From NCBI RefSeq assembly GCF_947502415.1, contig NZ_CANMZV010000001.1, positions 248,001-312,000 of the forward strand: a DNA stretch of 64,000 bases, read 5' to 3'. Positions 9,336-16,634 of the stretch are shown here, piece by piece (position 1 is the first letter of the stretch; each line of letters starts with the position of its first letter). The notes under the pieces are model-generated. The model did no database searches. It was not told where the DNA came from and saw nothing but the letters and a program-made list of their open reading frames with translations. Source of the stretch: an uncultured Photobacterium sp. GTDB taxonomy: Bacteria; Pseudomonadota; Gammaproteobacteria; Enterobacterales; Vibrionaceae. Both the position numbers and the translations under genes were made by a program.

Positions 9336-9374
9336 TTAGTATTGGTAAATTACTATCACTAATACACCAAGCAG

Positions 9375-9403
9375 GGAGCCAATTGGCTCCTTTCTTTTTT
9401 TCT
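9375..9403 (+). terminator. Rho-independent terminator of gcvT
   Basis: A perfect stem GGAGCC-AATT-GGCTCC (9375-9390) is followed by a T-rich tract. Confidence 0.85.
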
Positions 9404-9485
9404 TCTCATTAATTTGTTGGCAGAGTGCTTTGCGATCAACTTCACTTATAGAAGTTGGAAGGCGGCGATACAAAGGTTGTAAGCG

Positions 9486-9758
9486 ATGATGAAGATGGGC
9501 GTAATACTTGCCGGAGCAGGTTTGGTGGTCATGGCATCGGCGGCACATTCGGACACATTGTTAATGTCATATGAGGATTACATGGGGCGTTGTTTAGGTA
9601 CTTACGGAGAAGATAAGGTAACAAAAACTGTCTGTGAGGCTCAGTATCAGGCAATGACCAAGAAAGAGCAGGAGTTAATGGCACAGGCTGATGTCAGCGA
9701 GACAGATAGGTCACGCTTGCCTGCAGATCAGAGTAAGAGTGCAGATAAAATTGATTGA
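9486..9758 (+). CDS. Small secreted hypothetical protein
   Basis: 90 residues. The N terminus has a clear signal peptide (KMGVILAGAGLVVMASAAHS, probable cleavage after AHS), so the mature protein of about 68 residues is periplasmic or secreted. It contains two cysteines (in GRCLGTYG and KTVCEAQY) that could form a disulfide, and a polar, charged C-terminal tail. Two ATG codons in tandem (9486, 9489) follow an AAAGG at a rather long distance. It stands alone, convergent with the next gene. I do not recognise a family. Confidence 0.65.
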   Translation: MMKMGVILAGAGLVVMASAAHSDTLLMSYEDYMGRCLGTYGEDKVTKTVCEAQYQAMTKKEQELMAQADVSETDRSRLPADQSKSADKID

Positions 9759-9763
9759 GAGTC

Positions 9764-9783
9764 TGAGCTAGTAATTTAGCTCA
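9764..9783. terminator. Possible bidirectional terminator stem
   Basis: TGAGCTA (9764-9770) pairs with TAGCTCA (9777-9783) over a 6-nt loop between two convergent genes. The T-tracts are poor and it overlaps the end of the leftward gene. Confidence 0.35.
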
Positions 9784-10385
9784 GCATGAGCCTCTGTATT
9801 GAGTGCTGTTTTGAGCATGGTGTTAAAAACACGGCAGGACTGACGATTTAATGAAAGACTTTCTTGCTGGTTGCCAATTAACGATATTAATTTCAGTTCT
9901 GCTTCTTTCTTGGCGTTTATTCTTTGATCTGTGTTGAAGTAAGCCAATACCGGAGAGCTGAGGTTATTATCTATGGTTTGTAAATGATAATAGCAGCGAT
10001 TGATTGCCAAACTTTCAGCTAGAATTTCTTTAGCTTGATTAGTATCTTCAATAATTAAGCTATTGCTATAAATATCTAACAAACGATCCCATTTTTTTGC
10101 TGCCAGCAGCCCCATTACGACATATTCAGGCCTTTGATAAATGGACAGTAGCACTTTTTCGTAATCATCTCTTAACTGGTTTTTATTATTATCTTCACCA
10201 TAAATATCAGAATGAACATTGCTGATGTAGGTCGGGAGTTCTATTGTACTTACTTTCCACTTAGCCAGCAGTTGTAAGGCGTTATATTCGTTGAAAGGCA
10301 GGCCAATAGCATTACTTTCAATGGAATAGCTTTGTTTGCTGATAAGCAGGGTTGCAATGAATATATATTTTTTGAGTGAATTCAT
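9768..10385 (-). CDS. Hypothetical periplasmic protein
   Basis: 205 residues from the ATG at 10385; the frame extends upstream to a TTG at 10451, but the internal ATG gives a clean signal peptide (NSLKKYIFIATLLISKQSYS). The mature part is mostly helical, with VVMGLLAAKKWDRLLDIYSN and a hydrophilic middle, and has two cysteines (NRCYY, RQSCRVF). No catalytic or metal motif is evident. The ribosome site is weak. It lies between gcvT and the sortase-type two-component genes without obvious linkage. Family unknown. Confidence 0.6.
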   Translation of the reverse strand: MNSLKKYIFIATLLISKQSYSIESNAIGLPFNEYNALQLLAKWKVSTIELPTYISNVHSDIYGEDNNKNQLRDDYEKVLLSIYQRPEYVVMGLLAAKKWDRLLDIYSNSLIIEDTNQAKEILAESLAINRCYYHLQTIDNNLSSPVLAYFNTDQRINAKKEAELKLISLIGNQQESLSLNRQSCRVFNTMLKTALNTEAHAELNY

Positions 10386-10674
10386 TTTTTCTGGCTTGAT
10401 AATTGACGCAATACGAATGCCTATTAATGGTAAGTGTTTATTTATTAGCAAATTATTTGGTTTTACACTGCGAGTTATTACATGGAAATGACAGAAAAGG
10501 ATGGTTTGACGGATGTTTTTATTTGAGGCGTATCAAGGAGAGTAATAGAACTTTATTTCTGGGGTGCGTTGTTCAGCTTGGATTTAGCCTCTGCTGGTAT
10601 TATCTGTGCGGTTGTTTGGTAAGAAGTACTTAGTGAGTACAATCGCCAACTTTTTTTCAATGGTTGGATAGTCC
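10386..10674. other. Intergenic, no supported gene
   Basis: An open frame here (10403-10633, +) begins with TTG, has no ribosome site and overlaps the upstream region of the leftward gene, so I do not call it. No promoter or RNA motif stands out. Confidence 0.45.
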
Positions 10675-10761
10675 ATGTTCGATAAGATGTTTGAAGTACT
10701 GTTAACCATTGCAGCGATATTAATTGCTATAGGAATATATACAGCGGCGGTAATGGTATAG
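10675..10761 (+). CDS. 28-residue single-span membrane peptide (candidate)
   Basis: ATG at 10675 to TAG at 10761 encodes MFDKMFEVLLTIAAILIAIG followed by IYTAAVMV. A short amphipathic start leads into one membrane-spanning helix of about 20 residues, with the acidic/basic residues confined to the first seven positions. This is the profile of bacterial small membrane proteins that modulate larger complexes. The upstream GGATAG is a weak ribosome site. A terminator follows 34 bp downstream, consistent with a monocistronic transcript. No homologue is recognised from memory; coding status rests on composition and context. Confidence 0.5.
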   Translation: MFDKMFEVLLTIAAILIAIGIYTAAVMV

Positions 10762-10794
10762 CAAAATGTAGGTATTTACGGATTTAACCGAAAC

Positions 10795-10820
10795 AAAAAG
10801 CACCCGAAGGTGCTCTTTTT
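10795..10820. terminator. Bidirectional Rho-independent terminator
   Basis: AGCACC (10799-10804) pairs with GGTGCT (10809-10814), flanked by A5 on the left and CT5 on the right. It serves the rightward small ORF and the leftward pdsS. Confidence 0.75.
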
Positions 10821-10856
10821 GTATGTGTGAAGATGTTTTTTTGTATGAGCTTAGTA

Positions 10857-13040
10857 TTAGCTCTCTTCTGGAGCGATAGGTAAGGTAATCATTGCTTCAA
10901 CGCCTTTCTGATCTGCACGGTTTCTTAACTTAATCTCACCATGGTGAAACTCTGTAATTAGTCTGGCAATGAATAGTCCCAGGCCGAGGTGGGGTTTGCT
11001 CTGTTTGTTCTGGGTTCGAACTGAAACCATGGAATTGAGCAGTTGGTCTGACATGTTTTCAGGCAATAGCGGCCCGTAGTTGCTGACAGTAAGTACGGCT
11101 TGGGAGCCATTTCTTGCGAGGATTACCTCAATCGGATTTTGGTTATCGCTGAAATCTTCAGCATTGGCGATAAGTTTATCCAATAATTGAGCTAGGTAAT
11201 CTGGCGCGCCGTTTACGAATATATCGGAACTACCGGCATGTACCGTGAAAGTTTGGTTTGGAAAGGCCATCTGGTAGCCTTGCAAACAACCTGAAACCAG
11301 TTCGTTGAAAGGAAAGCGTTCTTTTTCGGCTCCTTGCAGGCTCTGTTCGATACGGGTTGCTTCTGTCATGCTCGATAAAATGGTGCTTAACCGCTGGACG
11401 CCATCCTGTGCTCGGGCGATATAGCGCTGGGAATCATCATCTTGGTTCTGCATCGAAAGGTTTTCCAACGATGAACGTACAACGGCAACCGGGGTACGCA
11501 ATTCATGGGAGAGTCGGGAGGAGAGGTTCTCAAGATAATGGTTATACTGGCCCAGGCGGGTGACCATTCCGGCCAGACTTCGGGACAAATCACCGATTTC
11601 ATCGGTATCCTGTGTCGGCGATATAGGCTGTTGGATCCGCCCCTGGCTGTCAATTGCCAGCTCGGCTTCATCACGTAGCTTTCTCACTCGTGAGGATATT
11701 TTTGAGGCGAACAGGAAAAGGGTGATAGTGCCGATGGCAATCACAGCTAAGATGGCATTGAATAACTTTTCCAGCGCCCGATTACGTAGGGTTTGGATCC
11801 CAACTGTGGACTCTTCGGCTACAACAGCGCCCATAACATTATTGTCCAGCCAAATTGGATAAGCTGCTGTCAGAATCATTACCTTACCGTCTTCTGAACG
11901 ACGCCAGTGGGAATAACCGCGACCTTGCAATGCCTGAGAGACGTGAACGCCTTTAACCAGTGCCTCGTCTTGTTGTGTGTCGACGAACTCGCTTGGCTCG
12001 GTGATTAAGTATCGGTAATAAAGCGGATGCAGTAGTTTTTTCTCAAGGGATGACCACCAGGTGTTATCGTTGTCACCGTATTTGACCGATGACGACCACA
12101 CACCGTTTGAATCCTGAATATCACCGGTTTGCGCCAGTACGCGCTGATGGCGATCAATAACCCAGATACGGGAGCTGGTATGTCCCATTCCTTTAAGGAT
12201 TTTTTCGATTTCGGGTGAGGGCACCAGTACGGTTCCTAATCTGTTAAGGTGGGATGTATTGGATGTACCAATGATGGTATCAATTTCCCGGTTCTGGCGG
12301 TTGTTGATATCGTAAAAAGCAAAGCCGAGCTTGTTGCCAAGGTATGAGAGTGGAAGCCGCAACTCGATGTTGTAGCCTTTGTCGGTGGTGCGCCAATAGC
12401 CCTGGATGTGCTTTTGTTGGATCAGGCTAGCTGAATCGCTGATGCCATCGGTTATTTGCCACGCATTAACCCAGCCATCTTCATAGGCTGAAATAACATA
12501 GCGGGAAAATTCGCCGTCAGGTGATGTCATTGCGATCGTCAGGTGATCATTTCGGTCGACGCGCACAGAATCTTTACGTCGCATGATTGGAGCGCTGTCT
12601 GAAACTTCAAAGGCCGCGTAAAGATAACCATCATATTTACCGACGATATGACGAAAGCTGATGCTGGTATTGCTGTAGGGAAGACGGCTGAATTGCACGT
12701 AATCGCGCCCGTAGTGCACCATTTTATCGTCATAGTCAGTCCAGTCACTTAATTGGCCGTCAAGTGTAATTGGGGTTTGCAATTCATAGGCATATAAATC
12801 ATGGCCCTTTTTAACTGATTGCAGAAAGCTGGCTTGATCACTGAATAGTTTCGGGCGTTCGTTCAGTGCTGTCGCAACCGCCCTGGTTGTACCGATCAGT
12901 GTCTGTTCTTGTCCCTGACGCAACAGTTTTTCCATTTCCAGGATATATTTGTAGCCCAACCAGGGCAGGAGCAACAGGAAGCTGGAAATCAGGATAACTT
13001 TGGTTCTCAGACCAATGGGTAATTTGGATAGTCTATTCAT
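10857..13040 (-). CDS. pdsS: Dedicated sortase system histidine kinase PdsS
   Basis: 727-residue inner-membrane sensor kinase. TM1 is at about 14-31 and is followed by the family-typical EMEKLLRQGQEQ. A long periplasmic region (about 40-420) begins with a CBM9/DOMON-like fold (ITLDGQLSDWTDY). TM2 is at about 425-447, then HAMP. The phosphoacceptor is in LSSRLSHELRTPVAVVRSS (H near residue 510), with N-box near 625 (IANAEDFS) and G-box GLGLFIA near 687. This organisation matches the proteobacterial dedicated sortase kinase family (TIGR03785). It lies 9 bp downstream of its response regulator. The CBM-like sensor suggests detection of a glycan or envelope ligand (inference). Confidence 0.88.
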   Translation of the reverse strand: MNRLSKLPIGLRTKVILISSFLLLLPWLGYKYILEMEKLLRQGQEQTLIGTTRAVATALNERPKLFSDQASFLQSVKKGHDLYAYELQTPITLDGQLSDWTDYDDKMVHYGRDYVQFSRLPYSNTSISFRHIVGKYDGYLYAAFEVSDSAPIMRRKDSVRVDRNDHLTIAMTSPDGEFSRYVISAYEDGWVNAWQITDGISDSASLIQQKHIQGYWRTTDKGYNIELRLPLSYLGNKLGFAFYDINNRQNREIDTIIGTSNTSHLNRLGTVLVPSPEIEKILKGMGHTSSRIWVIDRHQRVLAQTGDIQDSNGVWSSSVKYGDNDNTWWSSLEKKLLHPLYYRYLITEPSEFVDTQQDEALVKGVHVSQALQGRGYSHWRRSEDGKVMILTAAYPIWLDNNVMGAVVAEESTVGIQTLRNRALEKLFNAILAVIAIGTITLFLFASKISSRVRKLRDEAELAIDSQGRIQQPISPTQDTDEIGDLSRSLAGMVTRLGQYNHYLENLSSRLSHELRTPVAVVRSSLENLSMQNQDDDSQRYIARAQDGVQRLSTILSSMTEATRIEQSLQGAEKERFPFNELVSGCLQGYQMAFPNQTFTVHAGSSDIFVNGAPDYLAQLLDKLIANAEDFSDNQNPIEVILARNGSQAVLTVSNYGPLLPENMSDQLLNSMVSVRTQNKQSKPHLGLGLFIARLITEFHHGEIKLRNRADQKGVEAMITLPIAPEES

Positions 13041-13049
13041 TCTTTTCCG

Positions 13050-13736
13050 TTATGCACCCCAGCGGTAGCCCATGCCATAGACGGTATTGATGCAATCAAA
13101 GTTGTCATCATATTGCAGGAACTTTTTGCGGATCCGTTTGATATGGGATGTAATTGTGCTGTCATCAACAACCACTTGGGCTTCGTCCATCAAATCATGG
13201 CGGCATTTGACATGCCCCGGTCGTTTGGCTAAGGCATAAACCATCCAGAACTCGGTGACGGTAAGTTCGATTAACTGCTTGTTCCAGAAAATCTGCATCT
13301 TATTCTTGTTGATGGTTAACGGACCGCGCTCAATCAGCGTTTCTTGCTCTGCCGGTGCTGCAAGAAGATCGCTGCGGCGAAATAGGGCTGCAATACGCGC
13401 TATTAAATGGGGCAGGCTGGTATCTTTGGTCAGGTAATCATCCGCACCCATGCGAAGGCCGCAGACGGTATCGAAGTCGCTGTCCCGGGCAGTAAGGAAA
13501 ATAATCGGTACGGTTGGCGACATGGCCCGCAGCGACTGGCAGAGCGAAAAGCCACCATCAATTTCATCCTGAAGGCCTATATCAATAATCGCGAGATCAG
13601 GGAGCTCTTGCTCAAAGGCTGCTTGCGCTTCAGGGCGGTTATCGTATCCCTTCACACCGTAGCCATGTTTTTTTAATACATCGATATAGTTTTCTCGAAT
13701 TGCCGTTTCGTCTTCGACAATGACAATATTTCTCAT
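13050..13736 (-). CDS. pdsR: Dedicated sortase system response regulator PdsR
   Basis: 228 residues. The N-terminal receiver domain has acidic pocket E8/D9, phosphoacceptor D52 (LAIIDIGLQDEIDGGF) and conserved lysine in DDYLTKDTSLPHL. The C-terminal winged helix is of the OmpR/PhoB type (about 135-228, ending GYRWGA). The IDIGLQDEIDGGF and ARDSDFDTV segments are characteristic of the PdsR family (TIGR03787). It is first in the leftward pdsR-pdsS pair and divergent from pdsO, so the 229-bp region between them likely carries its operators. Confidence 0.9.
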   Translation of the reverse strand: MRNIVIVEDETAIRENYIDVLKKHGYGVKGYDNRPEAQAAFEQELPDLAIIDIGLQDEIDGGFSLCQSLRAMSPTVPIIFLTARDSDFDTVCGLRMGADDYLTKDTSLPHLIARIAALFRRSDLLAAPAEQETLIERGPLTINKNKMQIFWNKQLIELTVTEFWMVYALAKRPGHVKCRHDLMDEAQVVVDDSTITSHIKRIRKKFLQYDDNFDCINTVYGMGYRWGA

Positions 13737-13965
13737 GGATTACCTTCGTTTACGGCCAGGCCCTGGATTGATGTAGTGACTATACAAGAAAAAAAGGCAG
13801 AGAAAAGCAGTGATAAGCGATTGCCATTTTTTTGCCACAATTGATCAGCACATTGCCTTTTTTTATCCCCGATATTGCCAGAACTACTTGGTTTAATTAC
13901 CTCATCGAAACGACAACGACATAAACAACAACGTCAGAACGTGTTTAATGAATGAGGAATTCACA

Positions 13966-14739
13966 ATGAAAAAGCAGCTAATTTCCACTTTGATCGCCAC
14001 GACTTTAATGACTTCTGTTATTGCTTCTGCCGCTCAGGCCAATACCGTTGTAGAAACTGATGATGCATATAAACTCGGCCAGCAGGAACAATTAATTGGT
14101 ATGGGCTCAGGCGCAGCATTCGGTGCACTGGTTGCTGGCCCAGCTGGTGTGGTTATCGGCGGTATTATCGGCGGTATTATCGGAACTACGGTTGGCCAGG
14201 AAGATCATATTAAAGCGCAAGATGAAGAGGTGCTTGAATTGACTTTGCGTAATACCGAGCTAGAGCGTATCAGTCAGCACTATAACCAGGCGCAACTTGA
14301 AATTGCCCGCTTGCAGCAGGATGCGATTCAGCAAGACAGATTCTTGCAGGAAAAAATTGAGCAACACCAGATTGACCTTGCGTTGGAGATGAACGTCCAT
14401 TTCCGTACGGGCTCTGCCACGATTGAACCGCATTTCCAGACTCAGCTAGATGAACTGGCGGATCTAATGAAGCAAGCACCGGAAGTTAGTTGGGAATTGG
14501 CTGGTTATGCCGACCGTCGTGGTAATAGCCAGAAGAATATGAGTTTGTCTCAGCGTCGTGTTGAAGCTGTGCGTGAATACCTGGAGTTGCAAGGGGTAGA
14601 TGCAAACCAGATTGTCGCTGCTGCCTATGGTGATCAGGAGCCGCTGAAATCAGAGCAGAACTTTGAAGGGGATTTCTTTGACCGTCGCGTTACCTTGCGA
14701 AGTAATAATGAGTCAGTTCAGACCGCACATAGCTATTAA
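13966..14739 (+). CDS. pdsO: Sortase-system OmpA-family protein PdsO
   Basis: 257 residues from the ATG at 13966 (GAGGA seven bases upstream). A signal peptide (KKQLISTLIATTLMTSVIAS, cleavage after AQA) is followed by a glycine-zipper stretch (GMGSGAAFGALVAGPAGVV then GGIIGGIIG) that inserts in or lines the outer membrane. Then comes a coiled coil at about 85-130 and a C-terminal OmpA peptidoglycan-binding domain at about 140-245. Within the latter, AGYADRRGNSQKNMSLSQRR replaces the usual GHTD with GYAD. This composition is that of the pdsO family (TIGR03789), normally next to the sortase and its LPXTG target. Here neither follows. Confidence 0.9.
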   Translation: MKKQLISTLIATTLMTSVIASAAQANTVVETDDAYKLGQQEQLIGMGSGAAFGALVAGPAGVVIGGIIGGIIGTTVGQEDHIKAQDEEVLELTLRNTELERISQHYNQAQLEIARLQQDAIQQDRFLQEKIEQHQIDLALEMNVHFRTGSATIEPHFQTQLDELADLMKQAPEVSWELAGYADRRGNSQKNMSLSQRRVEAVREYLELQGVDANQIVAAAYGDQEPLKSEQNFEGDFFDRRVTLRSNNESVQTAHSY

Positions 14740-14782
14740 TAGCGGATGACATATGGCTAAAGCCAATGGCAAGGATACAGTG

Positions 14783-14980
14783 ATGACAAGAAACAATAAC
14801 AGTGGAGCGCCCGGTTGGGTGCTTCCTATCCTCATCATGTTTTTGCTGGCGTTGCAGTTAACGCTCAGGGCAGAAGATGTAAAAGCGCAGCAGATTGATA
14901 TTTTGCATGGTGAAACACTTAAGGCATGGAATGAGTTAGAAACGGGTTATGACAAGGAGGCTGTGAATGATTTGGGATGA
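14783..14980 (+). CDS. Short membrane-anchored ORF downstream of pdsO
   Basis: 65 residues from the ATG at 14783, which has AAGGA seven bases upstream; an in-frame ATG at 14753 would give 75 residues. It has an N-terminal anchor or signal (GWVLPILIMFLLALQLTL), then a polar tail beginning AEDVKAQQ. The N terminus resembles that of membrane-anchored precursors such as the marine sortase target, which normally occupies this slot, but the VIT/VWA domains and LPXTG motif are absent. It may be a truncated relic or an independent small protein. Its end overlaps the next tiny ORF. Confidence 0.45.
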   Translation: MTRNNNSGAPGWVLPILIMFLLALQLTLRAEDVKAQQIDILHGETLKAWNELETGYDKEAVNDLG

Positions 14981-15044
14981 GCGCTATTGGCTAACAGTGT
15001 TGCTGAAAGTGTCTGTACTTCATTTCAGCCTGATATATTGCTAG
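14967..15044 (+). CDS. 25-residue ORF with strong ribosome site (candidate)
   Basis: The ATG at 14967 is preceded by a near-perfect AAGGAGG six bases upstream, and the ORF overlaps the previous one by 14 nt, as in translational coupling. It encodes 25 residues (IWDERYWLTVLLKVSVLHFS then LIYC), hydrophobic with an acidic start. In an intact dedicated sortase locus the sortase gene would lie hereabouts, so this may be the ribosome-binding remnant of a lost gene. It could equally be a real micropeptide. Confidence 0.35.
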   Translation: MIWDERYWLTVLLKVSVLHFSLIYC

Positions 15045-15063
15045 GAGGGTGGAATGCAGATAG

Positions 15064-15093
15064 AAAAAAACTCGCCGAAAGGCGAGTTCTTTT
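15064..15093. terminator. Bidirectional Rho-independent terminator
   Basis: ACTCGCC-GAAA-GGCGAGT (15070-15087) with a stable GNRA-type tetraloop is flanked by A-run and T-run. It separates the pdsO operon from convergent cheV. Confidence 0.85.
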
Positions 15094-15109
15094 TATTGAG
15101 AGAAAAGGC

Positions 15110-16048
15110 TTAAAGAACTTGGCGTAAGCGATCTTGCACGACTTCAACCAGTAAGTCTGGCTGGAATTTCGAAATAAAGCGATCGCAACCGACTTTTTCC
15201 ACCATGGCTTCGTTGAAACTGCCGCTCAGGGAAGTATTCAGCGCAATGTGAATATCTTTCATTCGTGGATCGTTTCGGATTTCATGAGTCAGCTTATAAC
15301 CATCCATTTCCGGCATTTCGGCATCGGTAAACATCATCAGGATTTCATCGTTGATGTTTTTGCCTTCATCGCACCATTTCTTAAGCAAGTTCAGTGCCAT
15401 TAGGCCATCAGTGGCTTCAATGATCTCTAGTCCCAGCTGGGATAAAGTATCACGGATCTGAGCTCGGGCTGTCGATGAATCATCAACAATAAGTATTTTT
15501 CGACCATGGAAGTGGTTGACGATTTCGTCGTCTAATACATCTTCAGAAATATGTACGTTGTATTCGATGATTTCTGACAGGACTTTTTCTACATCAATAA
15601 TACTGACGAGACGATCTACACCGTCACGTTGTAGTTTAGTCAGTGCTGTCAGGTAGTTATTACGACCAACCTGTTTTGGTGGCGGCTGAATATCACGCCA
15701 GGTCAGGTTTTCGATATTCATGACTTCACCGACAAGAAACGCCTGAATAGAGCGATTGTATTCGGTGATAATCATATTACTTTCGCCGCTGCCTTCTACG
15801 TGGCGCATGCCTATGGCCTGGCGAAGATCTATTACAGGAATAGACTGGCCTCGGATATTGGCGACGCCTGTAATATTGGGGTGCGAACCGGGTAAGCTAT
15901 TTAGTTTAGGGAGTTTTACGACTTCCTTAACCTTAAAAACATTGATGGCAAATAATTGAGATGTGTTCAGTTTGAAGATAAGCAATTCGAGTCGGTTTTC
16001 ACCAACAAGCTGAGTACGCAGATCAACAGAATCGAGAATATTGGCCAT
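15110..16048 (-). CDS. cheV: Chemotaxis coupling protein CheV
   Basis: 312 residues. An N-terminal CheW-like domain (about 18-165; LLIFKLNTSQLFAINVFKV, NIRGQSIPVIDLRQAIG) couples receptors to CheA. A C-terminal receiver domain (about 185-310; ILIVDDSSTARAQIRDTL, phosphoacceptor D in MMFTDAEMPEMDGYKL) has the usual lysine replaced in a SKFQPD context, which reads as the normal K. The fusion is diagnostic of CheV. It is monocistronic, shares a terminator with pdsO, and has no flagellar or che neighbours, as is common in vibrios with several CheV paralogues. Confidence 0.95.
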   Translation of the reverse strand: MANILDSVDLRTQLVGENRLELLIFKLNTSQLFAINVFKVKEVVKLPKLNSLPGSHPNITGVANIRGQSIPVIDLRQAIGMRHVEGSGESNMIITEYNRSIQAFLVGEVMNIENLTWRDIQPPPKQVGRNNYLTALTKLQRDGVDRLVSIIDVEKVLSEIIEYNVHISEDVLDDEIVNHFHGRKILIVDDSSTARAQIRDTLSQLGLEIIEATDGLMALNLLKKWCDEGKNINDEILMMFTDAEMPEMDGYKLTHEIRNDPRMKDIHIALNTSLSGSFNEAMVEKVGCDRFISKFQPDLLVEVVQDRLRQVL

Positions 16049-16634
16049 ATTTCGCCCGGAAGTTCAAGAAATTATTAAAATTATCATCGAATTATATGCT
16101 GGATAAAGGTGCAAAGTCACGTCTTATGTATGGCTTTATCTTCTTGGTTTCAATAACTATGTGATTGCTATCGATTTATTTCTCTTATGCAGAGTTTACT
16201 CGGATTGAGCTCAGCTATGTTTTTTTTGCTTCTTTCAGTGTGATGAGTGGTTGGTTCACCTTTGATTGAGGTTAGAAGAAACAAGTGAAATCGTTGTTTT
16301 TACCTCTTTGGAGTTATATGTGAGACGAAGTGACAGAAAATTTAAATAAATTTCAGTATGATTTAGCTAATTAAATAGATACAACATATTTGTCACTTTA
16401 TTTCGTGCGAAAAATAATTCTCTACAGTGCTCCAAATCAAGGAATTTTATTCTGGCTCTGCTAGGTTGGAGGGATAAGAAAAATGATGATTTCCTACTGA
16501 TCATCCTTGAGCGCTGTACCTGGCTTTCCCCTATGAACAAGAAGTTAGCTAATACATGAATTCAGGCATTAAATTGCTTTTATCGTATTACTGTTTGCCT
16601 TGATGCCGCGCCGAGTTACAGAATGAGGCAATTT
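16049..16634. other. Long region between cheV and formate dehydrogenase
   Basis: About 585 bp, AT-rich, divergent. It must hold the cheV promoter and the formate dehydrogenase promoter/leader. I see no Moco-riboswitch core, no clear FNR box and no ORF worth calling. Confidence 0.4.

Noticed and set aside
10403..10633. 76-codon plus-strand frame upstream of the small membrane peptide
   Set aside because: TTG start, no ribosome site, cysteine/leucine-rich without pattern, and it overlaps the 5' region of the leftward gene.
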